Source: Roseiarcus fermentans
GTDB lineage: Bacteria > Pseudomonadota > Alphaproteobacteria > Rhizobiales > Beijerinckiaceae
Reading direction: 5' to 3'
NCBI RefSeq assembly: GCF_003315135.1
Contig: NZ_QNRK01000016.1
Location: 1 to 64,000 of the forward strand
Length of the DNA stretch: 64,000 bases
The notes under the pieces are model-generated. The model made no database searches. It was not told where the DNA came from and worked only from the letters and a program-made list of their open reading frames with translations. The stretch's first letter is position 1; each line of letters starts with the position of its first letter. Positions 44,402-54,059 of the stretch are shown piece by piece. The position numbers and the translations under genes were made by a program.

Positions 44402-44905
44402 TTGCGACGCCTGCTCAAGTTTCTCCACACGATCGGGGCGATCGGGCTCATGGGTTCGCTCGCCTGTCTGGTCGTGCTCGGCAACCATGCGCCGGCGCCG
44501 GCGCCGGAGTCGCTCGCCGCCTATGCGATGATCCGCGGCGCGATGGCGGCGATCGCCGCATGGATCGTTCTTCCGTCGTTGGTCCTGACCCTGATTCCGG
44601 GCCTGCTCGCGATCGCTGCGACGCGCGCCTTTCACGACGCGGGCTGGGCCTGGATCAAGGCCGCGACCGGGCTCCTGATCTTCGCCGGCGGTCTGCATGC
44701 GCTCGCGCCGATCCAGGAGGAGGCGCGGCTCAGCGCCGACGCGCTCGCCGGCCGCCTCGAGCCGTCGGCGCTGGCGGGCGTGTCACCGGGCGAAGGGATG
44801 ACGTTGTGGGTGCTGCTGTTCGTGTCGAGCGCCAATGTCGCGCTCGGCGTCTGGCGCCCGAGGATCATTCGCCCGTTCCAGCGCGCGACGGGGCGACCGA
44901 CGTGA
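44402..44905 (+). CDS. Four-helix membrane protein (DUF2269-like)
   Basis: The 167-residue product has four hydrophobic segments: FLHTIGAIGLMGSLACLVVL, AAIAAWIVLPSLVLTLIPGL, WIKAATGLLIFAGGLHALAP and LWVLLFVSSANVALGVWRPR. It resembles DUF2269-type membrane proteins with a His in helix 1. The start is a TTG at 44402 with GGAG seven bases before it; no ATG fits. Function unknown. Confidence 0.7.
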   Translation: MRRLLKFLHTIGAIGLMGSLACLVVLGNHAPAPAPESLAAYAMIRGAMAAIAAWIVLPSLVLTLIPGLLAIAATRAFHDAGWAWIKAATGLLIFAGGLHALAPIQEEARLSADALAGRLEPSALAGVSPGEGMTLWVLLFVSSANVALGVWRPRIIRPFQRATGRPT

Positions 44906-44980
44906 GCTTGCGCGCGCCTCGAACCTGCGGTCGACGAAGCGCTCGTTCGCCTCGCAGCCGTCGCTGACGGGCCGGAGCGG

Positions 44981-45616
44981 CTATAACTCGGGGTGGAGCG
45001 CCACGAGCCGCTCGGCTTCGGCGACGTCTTCCGGCGCGTTGGCGTTGAAGAAGGGATCGGCCGGCGCCGTCGGCCATTCGACGATTGCGAGCGGGTAGCG
45101 CGCCGTCAAGCGATCGACCCGGCGAATGTCCTCCTCGACCAGAGCGCGGCGCAGGTCGGCGCGCAGCGCCACCGGCCAGAGCCCGACAACCGGGTGGCGG
45201 CGGCCGCCCGAGGCGGCGCAGGCGAGGAGCGCGCCGGCCGCGGCGCGTCCGCGATGCAGCCGCTCCACGAGGTCGCGCGGCAGGAAGGGCGTATCGGTCG
45301 CGACGCTCGCGACCCAGGCGACGTCCGGCCGGCGCGCCGCGGTCCAGTCGAGGACCGCGAGGACGCCGGCGAGGGGGCCGGCGAATCCCGGCACGTCGTC
45401 CGGCACGACCGGCATGGCGAAGGCGGCGAATCGCGACGGGTCGCCGTTGGCGTTGAGCGCGAGGGCGCAACATTGCGGCGCGAGCCGCTCGACGATGCGG
45501 GTCAGCATGGGCCGCGCGCCGACCGCGCGCAACGCCTTGTCGCCCCCGCCCATGCGCTGCGCGCGGCCGCCGGCGAGCAGGGCGCCGAGCGTGGCGGGCG
45601 TGTCGGTCGTCGCCAT
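44981..45616 (-). CDS. mobA: Molybdenum cofactor guanylyltransferase
   Basis: MobA adds GMP to molybdopterin. The 211-residue product has the nucleotide-binding motif [20 protein letters not shown] near residue 11, [20 protein letters not shown], and the metal Asp in [20 protein letters not shown]. The ATG at 45616 gives a normal start. A 65-base piece of this gene (45201-45265) recurs at 48721-48783. Its 300-base upstream gap (45617-45917) shows no gene. Confidence 0.93.
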   Translation of the reverse strand: MATTDTPATLGALLAGGRAQRMGGGDKALRAVGARPMLTRIVERLAPQCCALALNANGDPSRFAAFAMPVVPDDVPGFAGPLAGVLAVLDWTAARRPDVAWVASVATDTPFLPRDLVERLHRGRAAAGALLACAASGGRRHPVVGLWPVALRADLRRALVEEDIRRVDRLTARYPLAIVEWPTAPADPFFNANAPEDVAEAERLVALHPEL

Positions 45617-45917
45617 CGCTACCGGTCCCGGGCGGGGATGTTTGCGCATGGCGCCGACGGCGCCGGTCGAACCCGCACGCGCCTCCGCCCGGGGACTGTC
45701 ATGTCGCCGCCATGCCCTCGAAACACGCGACCTCTGGTACGACCGAGCCTCGATTGCCGGACGAACGCTACGCGCGAGGCGGCCCGTTTGCAAAGCCCGA
45801 CCCGGCGTCGCGACGAGCGATCGCCGCCGACGGCCGAATGGCGGCGACAGGCGGCGGGGCCGACCTGCAGGGTCGATGCGGAAGGCGCAGGCCCGGTCCA
45901 AACCTCGGGATCCAGGC

Positions 45918-46424
45918 TCACAGCATACGCCAACGACCGTCAGCCTCTCTGAGGAGAACGGTTGTGCGCATTCCGAAAGGCTCCGGCGTCACGCCTTTGA
46001 TCCAAAGTTCCATTCTGTCAGCCGCGACGTCGACGAACACCGCGTTTTGCCGATCGGCCCGAGTCGGGAAATACTGATCGAAGTCGGGCCTCCAGCGGCT
46101 TTCAACCTCGTCCCGCCCGGCGCAAATCTTCGCGACGCCGGACAGAGCCGCGAATTGACTGCGCGTCGCGCCGTCGAAGACCAGGGTGACTCTGTCTGCA
46201 TGGCGCAATTCCACGGACTTCCTGGATCGGCCGTCGGTAACGAAGGACAGGGTCCAGTTCGTCTTTCGCGGGTGTGGAGATAGGCGACCCATCGGGCGAG
46301 CGCTGACGCTTCCGCCCTCGCCCGGTGTCGCAAGCCAGCAGAAGGGCGCGGCGGCGATCAGTGCGGCGGCGGCGTCGAGCAGCCGTTCGGCGCCAGACTC
46401 GGCGGATGCGGAGATTTCAGACAT
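45918..46424 (-). CDS. Pyridoxamine 5'-phosphate oxidase-family protein (general stress protein 26-like)
   Basis: The 168-residue split-barrel flavin-binding-type protein reads [60 protein letters not shown]. This is the pattern of the GSP26-like branch of the PNPOx fold, which often binds FMN or F420; substrate unknown. I choose the ATG at 46424 because GGAGG lies five bases upstream; a TTG four codons earlier is in frame. Confidence 0.85.
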   Translation of the reverse strand: MSEISASAESGAERLLDAAAALIAAAPFCWLATPGEGGSVSARPMGRLSPHPRKTNWTLSFVTDGRSRKSVELRHADRVTLVFDGATRSQFAALSGVAKICAGRDEVESRWRPDFDQYFPTRADRQNAVFVDVAADRMELWIKGVTPEPFGMRTTVLLREADGRWRML

Positions 46425-46547
46425 CAAAGCCTCCAAAGCGGGTTCGCCGCATGAGCAAATGAATGCGGTCGTCCATCAGACGCAAGTCGCTGCGCGGCGG
46501 TCGCGGCCCGCGACCCTTCATTCGGAGTGGAGAAGGGGCGGAGAGGG

Positions 46548-47501
46548 TCAACGGGGCTGGAGCGTCGCTGCAACCTCCTTGAATCCAGTACGCCAGGAGG
46601 GATAGCGCGGGGACCATCCCCATTCACGGCCTATCTTCGCGTTGGACCCCGCCCTTGCGCGGGTCATCATGGCGACGATGTGCTCGCCGGCGACAAGACG
46701 CGCAAGCCAGGCTGGAACCGAAGGCGGCGGCTTTCCCCCGACCGCGGCGGCGGCGAGCGGTAACCATTGACGAGCCGGCGCGGGGTCGCTGTCGACCACG
46801 TTGAACACGCCGCGGCTGGTTTGTTCGACCGCCCTCGCTGTCGCCGAGGCGGCGTCGTCGACATGCACGAACGACCACCAGCCGCCGCCGTCGCCGATGA
46901 GGGGCAACATGCCTCGCCGTAGCATACGGACCATACCGGGCTCGAAGAGTCCCGTGTCCTGTCCGTAGAAAGTTCCATAGCGCAGGACAATTCCCTCCAG
47001 GTCGACGAGGCTCGAGACGGTCGCTTCGAGCTGCTTGATCGCGGCGAGCGTGCGGATTTGCCGTCGAGCCGGCCGGGTGTCCAAAGGGTCGTCCTCGGTT
47101 TTCACCGCGCCCCCTACGCGCGCATAAGGCCAACCACAGAAGCTTTGAGCGATGACCTTGCGCGCCTTCGCCAAACGCGCCGCCGCGATCAGGATCTTCA
47201 GTCCTTCGGTTCTAAGCCGGTTGCTGGCCGCGAAAGCCTCATCGAAGCGCCGCACGTCGCTTGCGCTCGCTATGCTGGTGAGCTGGTGAATCACGATTTC
47301 CGGGCGCACCGAAGCCAGCGCGCGCTGGATCGCCGGCGCATCCAGCGCATCCGCGACGATCGGCTCGGCGCCAGCTTCCTGCAGCCAGGCCGCTTTCGAG
47401 GGCGTGCGGGTCAAGCCATAGACCTCGCCTCCCTTCGCGACCAGCATGGGAACCAGCGAGCGCCCGATTGCGCCCGTGGCCCCGGCGACGAAAATGCGCA
47501 T
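46548..47501 (-). CDS. NAD-dependent epimerase/dehydratase (extended SDR)
   Basis: The 317-residue product has NAD motif MRIFVAGATGAIGRSLVPML and a later EGIVLRYGTFYG where the YxxxK-type active site of extended SDRs usually differs. AIKQLEATVSSLVDLEGIVL and WWSFVHVDDAASATARAVEQ fit the NAD-dependent epimerase Pfam. Substrate unknown. It is divergent from a TetR gene with a shared palindrome between them, so it is the probable regulated target. Confidence 0.87.
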   Translation of the reverse strand: MRIFVAGATGAIGRSLVPMLVAKGGEVYGLTRTPSKAAWLQEAGAEPIVADALDAPAIQRALASVRPEIVIHQLTSIASASDVRRFDEAFAASNRLRTEGLKILIAAARLAKARKVIAQSFCGWPYARVGGAVKTEDDPLDTRPARRQIRTLAAIKQLEATVSSLVDLEGIVLRYGTFYGQDTGLFEPGMVRMLRRGMLPLIGDGGGWWSFVHVDDAASATARAVEQTSRGVFNVVDSDPAPARQWLPLAAAAVGGKPPPSVPAWLARLVAGEHIVAMMTRARAGSNAKIGREWGWSPRYPSWRTGFKEVAATLQPR

Positions 47502-47518
47502 GATGCCCTCGGCTGGAA

Positions 47519-47538
47519 AACCTACCGTATGGTAGGTT
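47519..47538. promoter_or_regulatory. Probable TetR operator between the epimerase and tetR genes
   Basis: AACCTACC-gtat-GGTAGGTT: perfect 8-bp arms around a 4-base centre, 17 bases before the epimerase start and 23 before tetR. The form TACC-N4-GGTA is typical of TetR-family sites. Confidence 0.8.
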
Positions 47539-47561
47539 ACATCGGGACTGGCGGATCTGCA

Positions 47562-48245
47562 ATGGCAGGCAAGCGTTTGAGCTCTACGGAACGGAGGGGG
47601 CGTATTGTGTCCGCCGCGGCCAAGGTGTTTGCCGAGCGCGGCTACGCCGAAGCTGCGATGGAGCGCATTGCGCAAGCGGCGGGCGTGACCAAGCCGGTTC
47701 TCTACGATCACTTCGAATCGAAGGAGGCGCTGTTCGTCGCCGTGCTGGAAAGCATGCGCGACAGATTGCTCGCCGAGGGAAGGAAGGCGGCCAGCGCAGG
47801 AGCGACAGGCCAGGCCAGGGTTCGCGCCGCCGTGCGCGGCCTCCTCGATGTCGCCGAGGCTGCGCCCGACGCGATGCGCGTTCTCGTCTGCGCGCGATAT
47901 GGCGACCCGGTCGGCGCGAAGCTCGCCAAGGCCGTGCAATCGTCGGCGATCGACAGCATTGCCGCGATGCTCGCGCCGACGTCGGCGATCGGCGAGGCCT
48001 GGGCCCGGCTGGCGACTGCGCAGTTCGTCATGAGCGGGCTCCATGCCATCGCGCTCTGGTGGTTCGAAAATGCAGGCACGCCCAAGGACGCGCTCGCTGA
48101 GATCGCGGCGGCGATCGTGTGGCGAGGCGTCAGCGCCTGGGAAACAGACCTGACGCAGCAAATCTCAAACGAACCGCCGCCGCTCGTCGAAGGCGCCGCA
48201 GACGAAACCTCAGCCGGTACGGAATCGAAGACGGTCAGCCCATGA
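47562..48245 (+). CDS. TetR-family transcriptional repressor
   Basis: The 227-residue product has an N-terminal HTH (RIVSAAAKVFAERGYAEAAM, then IAQAAGVTKPVLYDHFESKE) followed by a helical ligand domain. A 20-base palindrome lies in the gap it shares with the epimerase gene, so it likely represses itself and that gene. Ligand unknown. Confidence 0.9.
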   Translation: MAGKRLSSTERRGRIVSAAAKVFAERGYAEAAMERIAQAAGVTKPVLYDHFESKEALFVAVLESMRDRLLAEGRKAASAGATGQARVRAAVRGLLDVAEAAPDAMRVLVCARYGDPVGAKLAKAVQSSAIDSIAAMLAPTSAIGEAWARLATAQFVMSGLHAIALWWFENAGTPKDALAEIAAAIVWRGVSAWETDLTQQISNEPPPLVEGAADETSAGTESKTVSP

Positions 48246-48945
48246 GATCGTCCCGGCGCCGATGTCCGTTGTCGGCGCAACGTCAGGGTTCAGGGAACCG
48301 TCCCTCTTGCTTCGACGCCGCCCGTTGGCGTCGTCAATCGGTTTCCTGCAGCCGCCGCCGCGAAGGCTGCTGACATTTGCAAGGGCTTCGCGTCCACCTC
48401 CGACTGCCCGTCTGGCCACGCACCAGCCGACAGCGTGCGAGACCGCTGGGGCCACGGCGCCGCAATCGCTAGGGTCGCCCGAGGGCGGTTTCACGAAGAT
48501 CAAAATGAGTTGTGTCGTGCGGGGCTTGTTCGCAACGGTCGACATCTGGGGCGATGCGATGACGGCGATCGCGCCGAAGCGCGGACGGGTCGAATTCCAT
48601 CGCAAGCCTCGCGCAAACTCTGGACGCCGACCGGAGCGAACCGGCCGGAATGCTTCATGCTCGTACAGTGAGCCTTTCGAGACATGGACCCGGACGGCTC
48701 AACCGCCGAAGACGTGGCGCCGGCCGCCGGAGGCGGCGCACGAGGAGCGCGCCGGCCACGGCGCGTCCGCGATGCAGCCGCTCGGCAAGGCCGGCCCTCG
48801 ACTTCGATCCGAAGGCCGAGAGTCCGCCTGAAGCCACCCTTCCGCTCCTCGACCGCCGCCCATTGCGCCGACGACCTCCCGGCCCAGCGCCGACACGCGC
48901 CGCCGCGCTGGCGCAGGGGGCGTTCGAACCGTCTGCGCCGTCCGC
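48246..48945. other. Gene-free stretch of 700 bases with a mobA scrap
   Basis: Apart from the mobA-like piece near 48711-48789 I see no supported gene. Open frames exist on both strands (for example a 131-codon minus frame from 48605 to 48210) but show no family pattern. Confidence 0.5.
48711..48789 (-). pseudogene. Frameshifted fragment of mobA
   Basis: Minus-strand reading gives [16 protein letters not shown] in one frame and CAASGGRRH in the next. Compare [20 protein letters not shown] and SGGRRHP in the intact mobA 3.5 kb to the left. At DNA level 48721-48783 matches 45201-45265 with two substitutions and a 2-base deletion. No other part of mobA is recognisable around it. Confidence 0.7.
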
Positions 48946-50748
48946 TCACCCCCCATGGGTGAAGCGGCCGTTCATCATCGTCATGTCGACCGGGACCGAG
49001 GCGATGTCGTGCGGCGAGACGTCGAACAGATCTCTCGCCAGCACGATCAGATCCGCGCGCTTTCCCGGCTCGAGGGAGCCGACCCTGTCTTCGAGGCGCA
49101 ATTGGCGGGCCCCCGCCAGCGTGCCGGCGTGAATCGCTTGCGCGAGATCCAGACGCTCGGCCGCGGGCGACAGGACGGGCGCGTCGGGCCTGCCGATCAG
49201 CTGGCGCGTCACGGCGACCTGGATGGCGTCGAGCGGCTTGTAGGTGGAAAAGTAGCCGGCGGCCGGCCAGTCCGTCCCGAAGGTCACGGCGCCGCCGGCC
49301 GCCAGAATCGACTTCGGCCGATAGAGCCGGCTCTGGCGCGCCGGGCCGTAGCGCTCGGTCAGGATCTCGACCGTGTCCGGGTCCGCCGACATCCAGTTGG
49401 CGGAGAACTGCGCGATGACGCCGAGTCTTCCGAAGCGGGCGATGTCGGCGTCGTCGGTCAGGACGTTGTGCGCGATCGTGTGACGCCGGTCGCGCGGCGG
49501 GTTGGCCGCGATCGCCGCCTCGAAGGCGTCGAGCGCGACGTGGGCCGTGCGTTCGCCGCAGGCGTGGACGTGGACGTCGAGCCCGGCGCGGTCCGCCTCG
49601 AGGATCATGCTTGTCCACTGGGCCTCGCTGAAGGGCGAACTCCCGATCGAATCCGGCTTGTCGGCGTAAGGCTCGAGCAGCCAGGCGGTGTAGCCCTCCG
49701 GCGTGCCGTCGCCGATGATCTTCAGGATGCGCGCCTGGACGAGGTCCGTGTCGATGCGCCGGATCAGATCCTGCGTCGACGCGGTCGCCGCGTCGACCGG
49801 CGGCGCCTTGAGCAAATACGAAGCGACCACGCGGAACGGCAGCCTGTCCTGCTTCTCCAACTCGGTATAGACGGACAGAATCGCGCCCTGATCCGCGCCG
49901 ATCGGCGGAACCCCGGCATCGTAGACGGAGGTGATTCCCGCGGCCGAGGCCTTGGGCAGCCAGTCGACCAGCAGCTTGGTCATCGTGTCGAGCGAGATCG
50001 GATCGACGGCGTCGACGACCTCGAGAACGGCCGAGGTCTCGAGAACATAGCCGGTCGGGTTGCCGGACTTGTCGCGCACGTAGACGCTGAAGCCGGGGAC
50101 CGGGTCGGGCGTGTGCGCATCGATCCCGGCGATCTCGAGCGCCTTGCTGTTGACCCACAGGCTGTGCCCGTCGATCGCGAAGAAGAACCCGGGCCGGTCC
50201 GGGAGCACAGCGTCGAGCATCGCGCGCGTCGGTCCTTCCGGCGGGAACATGTCGACGCGCCAGCCGAAGCCGCGAACCGGGCCGGTCGGATGCGCCGTCG
50301 CGTAAGCCGCGATCGCAGCGACCGCCTCCGTCCCGGTCGCAAGCTGAAGATCGACCCCCGAGGTCATGAACCCGCCGACGAAGGGGTGAATGTGGCTCTC
50401 GACGAAGCCGGGCATCAGCATCCGCCCGGCGAGGTCGACCGCCCTGGTGTCCGGCCCGGCGAGCGCGAGGACCTCCGCGTTCGAGCCGACGGCGACGATT
50501 CTGTCGCCGGCGACCGCGACGGCCTGCGCCCAGGGCTTGCCGGGGTCGAGCGTATAGACCCTGCCGTTGTGGAAGATCACCGAGGCGCGATCTGTCGCGG
50601 CCGGCGCGGCCAGGGCGGCGCCCGACAGCGACGCGACGCCCGCGCAGGCGAGCGAAGCCTGCAGGAAGCGCCGCCGGTCGACCCCTCCCCGGAGCCCTTG
50701 CGTCATGAACGCTCCGAGGGCGCCCGCGAAACCACAATTGATGCACAT
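48946..50748 (-). CDS. YtcJ-like metal-dependent amidohydrolase with Tat signal
   Basis: The 600-residue amidohydrolase_3 protein has a twin-arginine signal (DRRRFLQASLACAGVASLSG near 24-43) predicting export. The catalytic domain follows: MLMPGFVESHIHPFVGGF (metal His-x-His), HACGERTAHVALDAFEAA, HNVLTDDADIARFGRLGV and FGTDWPAAGYFSTYKPLDAI, closing with GSLEPGKRADLIVL. Substrate cannot be told. It is the last of a leftward group with a porin, SMR pump, amidase and DUF4239 protein, suggesting uptake and hydrolysis of an amide compound (inference). Confidence 0.9.
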   Translation of the reverse strand: MCINCGFAGALGAFMTQGLRGGVDRRRFLQASLACAGVASLSGAALAAPAATDRASVIFHNGRVYTLDPGKPWAQAVAVAGDRIVAVGSNAEVLALAGPDTRAVDLAGRMLMPGFVESHIHPFVGGFMTSGVDLQLATGTEAVAAIAAYATAHPTGPVRGFGWRVDMFPPEGPTRAMLDAVLPDRPGFFFAIDGHSLWVNSKALEIAGIDAHTPDPVPGFSVYVRDKSGNPTGYVLETSAVLEVVDAVDPISLDTMTKLLVDWLPKASAAGITSVYDAGVPPIGADQGAILSVYTELEKQDRLPFRVVASYLLKAPPVDAATASTQDLIRRIDTDLVQARILKIIGDGTPEGYTAWLLEPYADKPDSIGSSPFSEAQWTSMILEADRAGLDVHVHACGERTAHVALDAFEAAIAANPPRDRRHTIAHNVLTDDADIARFGRLGVIAQFSANWMSADPDTVEILTERYGPARQSRLYRPKSILAAGGAVTFGTDWPAAGYFSTYKPLDAIQVAVTRQLIGRPDAPVLSPAAERLDLAQAIHAGTLAGARQLRLEDRVGSLEPGKRADLIVLARDLFDVSPHDIASVPVDMTMMNGRFTHGG

Positions 50749-50850
50749 GGCGATCGTCCTTTCCGTCGAGCCCGCCCGGCGGCGGGATTCGCGCCAATCA
50801 GCGACACGAGCGTCGGGCTCATCGCTTTCCTCATGGCCTTCTGCGGGCCG

Positions 50851-52059
50851 TCAAAACGCGACGCGCCCCCTCACCCCCAGAAACAGGGCGGTCGATGCGG
50901 CCGGGGTCCCGGGCCAGACAACCTGCGCGTCCGGCCCGAGCCGGATATGCGGCGCGACCGCCGCGTCGTAATAGGCCTCCAGCACGCGCTCGTCGTTCAG
51001 GCCGCCGCCGAAGGCGACGAGGCCGTTGCGGAGCCGGCCGCTCCACAGGTAATCGCACCACGCCACGCCCCAGCGGTCGTCGGGGCGGCCGGGGGTCGCG
51101 CCGCCGACGCCGACGATGACCGTGTTCCCGATCGGATTGGGGTTGGCGTCCGAAGCGGAGATCTGGGCGAAGATTCCCCAGCCCTTGCCCGGATTGTCGG
51201 GGTCGGCCCACAGGAACTGCTGCACCGCGTACGAGCCGAACAGGTAGCCCTGCTTCGTGAGCTTGGCGGCGCTGCCTGAGGGCAGGAGGAGCTGCGGCGC
51301 TTCGTCGAAGTCGAACCCTGCGGCGGTGCTGACGACGCCCCGAAAGGTCTGGTAGCCCGTCAGGCCGAAGAAAGCCGTTTGGACCTTCGCAGACAGGCTC
51401 GTCGTCGTCCCTTGCGCGAAGGGATGGGCGATCACGTCGGAATCCTGGGCGTTGCGCGGATCGTAGACCATGAGCGTGAACGACGCCGGAGCGGTGTTCA
51501 GCGTCGCGATCCCGCCTACGATGTAGGGCGGCGTCACGCCGCTCACCGGCGCGGCGAGGCCGATGTTCCAGAACGTCGTCTCGCCGCCGCCGCCGATCAG
51601 CGGCGTCCGGCCGATGACGTCGAGCATGTTGAACTTGCCGAGCGACACCGAGACGACCTCGCCGAATTTTTGCGTGACGATCACCGACAGGTCGGTCGTC
51701 GTCCCGCCGAGCGTCGGGAAGGCGAGGGCGGTGTCGACCGGCAGGATCGCGCCCGCGCCCTGCTCGTTGGCGCTCTGGCCGAACGTCTGCTCGAAGTGGG
51801 CGGAGGCGCCGAAGCCTTGCCAGAGACCGAGCTTGCCGCCGTCGAGGCCGAGCAGGACGTCGGCCTTGCCGCCGAACGGGACGCCGTACCTCCCGTCGCC
51901 GCCGGCCAAGCCCTGACCGAAGCCGGTCACGCCGCCGCCGAGGCCGATCCCGACCGCGGCGAGGGACTGCTGGAGGTCGACCACGGGCTGCGCCCAGTCG
52001 TCAGCGAAAGCGGGCGCGGCGAGGGCGAGCGCCACGAGAGCCGTGGCCGACCGCAGCAT
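50851..52059 (-). CDS. OprB-type carbohydrate-selective porin
   Basis: The 402-residue outer-membrane protein has a signal peptide (LRSATALVALALAAPAFADD) and ends in Phe (FLGVRGRVAF) as beta-barrels do. WQGFGASAHFEQTFG, LPVDTALAFPTLGGTTTDLS and VGGIATLNTAPASFTLMVYD match the OprB family. I choose the ATG at 52059; a TTG at 52080 is in frame but would overlap the SMR gene. Substrate unknown. Confidence 0.82.
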   Translation of the reverse strand: MLRSATALVALALAAPAFADDWAQPVVDLQQSLAAVGIGLGGGVTGFGQGLAGGDGRYGVPFGGKADVLLGLDGGKLGLWQGFGASAHFEQTFGQSANEQGAGAILPVDTALAFPTLGGTTTDLSVIVTQKFGEVVSVSLGKFNMLDVIGRTPLIGGGGETTFWNIGLAAPVSGVTPPYIVGGIATLNTAPASFTLMVYDPRNAQDSDVIAHPFAQGTTTSLSAKVQTAFFGLTGYQTFRGVVSTAAGFDFDEAPQLLLPSGSAAKLTKQGYLFGSYAVQQFLWADPDNPGKGWGIFAQISASDANPNPIGNTVIVGVGGATPGRPDDRWGVAWCDYLWSGRLRNGLVAFGGGLNDERVLEAYYDAAVAPHIRLGPDAQVVWPGTPAASTALFLGVRGRVAF

Positions 52060-52069
52060 CGGCGCCGGC

Positions 52070-52411
52070 TCAGTGAACAACGGATTTCGAGAGGTTGGCG
52101 ACGACGACGCCGGCCACGATCAGGCCGACGCCGATCAGCGCCGGCGTATCGAGCGCCTGTCGAAACTTCACGTATCCGATCGCCGTGATCAGGACGATCC
52201 CGAGCCCGCTCCAGATCGCGTAGGTGATTCCGATCGGGATCGTCCGCAGGGCGAGCGACATGAAATAGAGACTGCCGATGTAGCAGACCCCCATCACCAG
52301 ACTGGGCGCGAGCTTGGTGAACTGCTGCGACAGCTGGAGCGCCGTCGTGCCGGTGACTTCGAGCACGATCGCGATTCCAAGCGCCGCGCTGCTGCCGATG
52401 GCCAGATTCAT
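52070..52411 (-). CDS. Small multidrug resistance (SMR) family transporter
   Basis: The 113-residue, four-helix protein has the essential membrane Glu in GIAIVLEVTGTTALQLSQQF, then SLVMGVCYIGSLYFMSLAL and GITYAIWSGLGIVLITAIGY. It is close to EmrE/QacE-type exporters. The stop lies 11 bases before the porin start. Confidence 0.93.
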   Translation of the reverse strand: MNLAIGSSAALGIAIVLEVTGTTALQLSQQFTKLAPSLVMGVCYIGSLYFMSLALRTIPIGITYAIWSGLGIVLITAIGYVKFRQALDTPALIGVGLIVAGVVVANLSKSVVH

Positions 52412-52537
52412 CGCAGATCCTCGATCATGGTCGCCACCGCAGGGCGCAGGCGATCGCCTGTTGCGGCGCGGAGCGGGACGACGGTTCTCCTGAGAAACGT
52501 TGCGCCATTCCGCGCGGCTCGCTCGCGCTCGATCCCC

Positions 52538-54034
52538 TCACGCGAACGTCGGGAAGCGGCCGTCGGCGAACAGCGGCGGCTGCAGGCGCGACCAGGCGCC
52601 GGCGAACTGGAACGCATCGAGATCGGTGAAGGTCTGGCTGATCGCCTGCATGCCCGAGGGCATCCGGTCCTCGACCACCCCGAGCGGGACGTCCACGACC
52701 GGATAGCGGTTGAGGAGGTTCCAGGGCCAGGTCAGCGCGAACCCGAATCCGGTGCCCGTCCACACGTCCACCTTGTCCGCCTCGCTCTTGAACATGTCGG
52801 CGCGGACGAGAGGCGTCGCCATGGTCGGCATCAGCAGGATCCGATAGCCCTTCCCGAACACGCGCTCCTGGACCTGGCGGTGAAGCTGTTGCAGCAGCGT
52901 TTCGGCCTCCTCGGCCTGGCGCGGTCCGACGGGTCCAACGAGGTCGAGCACCTCGGCCATGTAAGGCGAGAGCCGATCGCGATTGGCCTTGGCGATGTCG
53001 AGCAGCGTGCCGATCGAGGTGGCGAACAGCCCGCGCATGAAGACGAACTTCTGCTCCTTGGAGAAGCCGCAGTCGACCTCGTCCACGACGCAGCCGGCTC
53101 CGCGCAGCGTCTCGATCCCCGTCTGCATCGCCGCCTTCACCGACGGAATGACGGCGGCGACGGCCGCGCCCCAATCGACGGCGATGCGCCAGCCCGAAAG
53201 GTCCGGGTACTGCATCGGATAGTCGAGCCGGGGCCGGATCGCGGCCATGACCTTGTCGGAGGGGCCGACGATCGCGTTCTGCAAATGGACGAGATCGTCG
53301 AAGCGTCGCGCCATTGGCCCGGACGTCGAATAGGGGACTTCTCCGCCCGCGACCCGCCCGAACGGCGGCCGGAAGCCATAGAGCCCGTTCTGCGAGGCGG
53401 GAATGCGGATCGAGCCGCCCATGTCCGATCCCATGGCGAGGGTCGCGAAGCCCGCGGCCAGCGCCGCCCCGGATCCGGCCGACGAGCCGCCGGGCGAGAA
53501 CGCCAGGTTCCACGGATTGCGGGTCGTCCCCCAGGCGCGGGTCGAGGCGCCGAGGAAGAGATAGAATTCCGGCACCGTCGTCTGGAACGGCATGACGGCC
53601 CCGGCCGCCTCGAGCGAATCGATGACGGCGGCGTTTTCCGTCGTGGGCGGGGAGTCCTTGAAGACGAGCGACCCCTGCGTGACGCGCCAGCCCGGCCGGG
53701 CGAATTCGTCCTTGATGGCGACCGTGATCCCTTCGAGCGGCCTCGCGTCGCCACGCCGATAGCGGTCCTCGGAGTCCTGGGCCTCCTTCAGCGCCTGATC
53801 GAAGTGGGTGTCGGTGATGCAGTTGACCTTGGGGTTGAGCGCCTCGATCCGCTCGATCTGCGCCTTCAAGACATCGACCGGCGAAACCTTGCCGGCCTTG
53901 AACAGCGCCACGAGATCGGCGACGGACGCGTAGCTGAGCGGATCGTCGCCCTCCGCGCGCGCCGCCGGGGAATCGAGCGCCGACGCGACGACCGCCGCCC
54001 CGGCGCCCTGGATGAGCGTTCTTCGATCGATCAT
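52538..54034 (-). CDS. Amidase (amidase signature family) with Tat-like signal
   Basis: The 498-residue protein starts MIDRRTLIQGAGAAVVASAL, a twin-arginine-like signal. The amidase signature follows: catalytic Lys in ITVAIKDEFARPG, then FSPGGSSAGSGAALAAGFAT and MGSDMGGSIRIPASQNGLYG with the cis-Ser and nucleophile Ser. It hydrolyses an unknown amide in the periplasm. 126 bases separate it from the SMR gene. Confidence 0.92.
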   Translation of the reverse strand: MIDRRTLIQGAGAAVVASALDSPAARAEGDDPLSYASVADLVALFKAGKVSPVDVLKAQIERIEALNPKVNCITDTHFDQALKEAQDSEDRYRRGDARPLEGITVAIKDEFARPGWRVTQGSLVFKDSPPTTENAAVIDSLEAAGAVMPFQTTVPEFYLFLGASTRAWGTTRNPWNLAFSPGGSSAGSGAALAAGFATLAMGSDMGGSIRIPASQNGLYGFRPPFGRVAGGEVPYSTSGPMARRFDDLVHLQNAIVGPSDKVMAAIRPRLDYPMQYPDLSGWRIAVDWGAAVAAVIPSVKAAMQTGIETLRGAGCVVDEVDCGFSKEQKFVFMRGLFATSIGTLLDIAKANRDRLSPYMAEVLDLVGPVGPRQAEEAETLLQQLHRQVQERVFGKGYRILLMPTMATPLVRADMFKSEADKVDVWTGTGFGFALTWPWNLLNRYPVVDVPLGVVEDRMPSGMQAISQTFTDLDAFQFAGAWSRLQPPLFADGRFPTFA

Positions 54035-54059
54035 TGTGCGCCTCCGCGCCGTGAGGGAA

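Noticed and set aside
48210-48605. 131-codon minus-strand ORF downstream of tetR
   Set aside because: Overlaps the end of tetR, with no recognisable motif or ribosome site.
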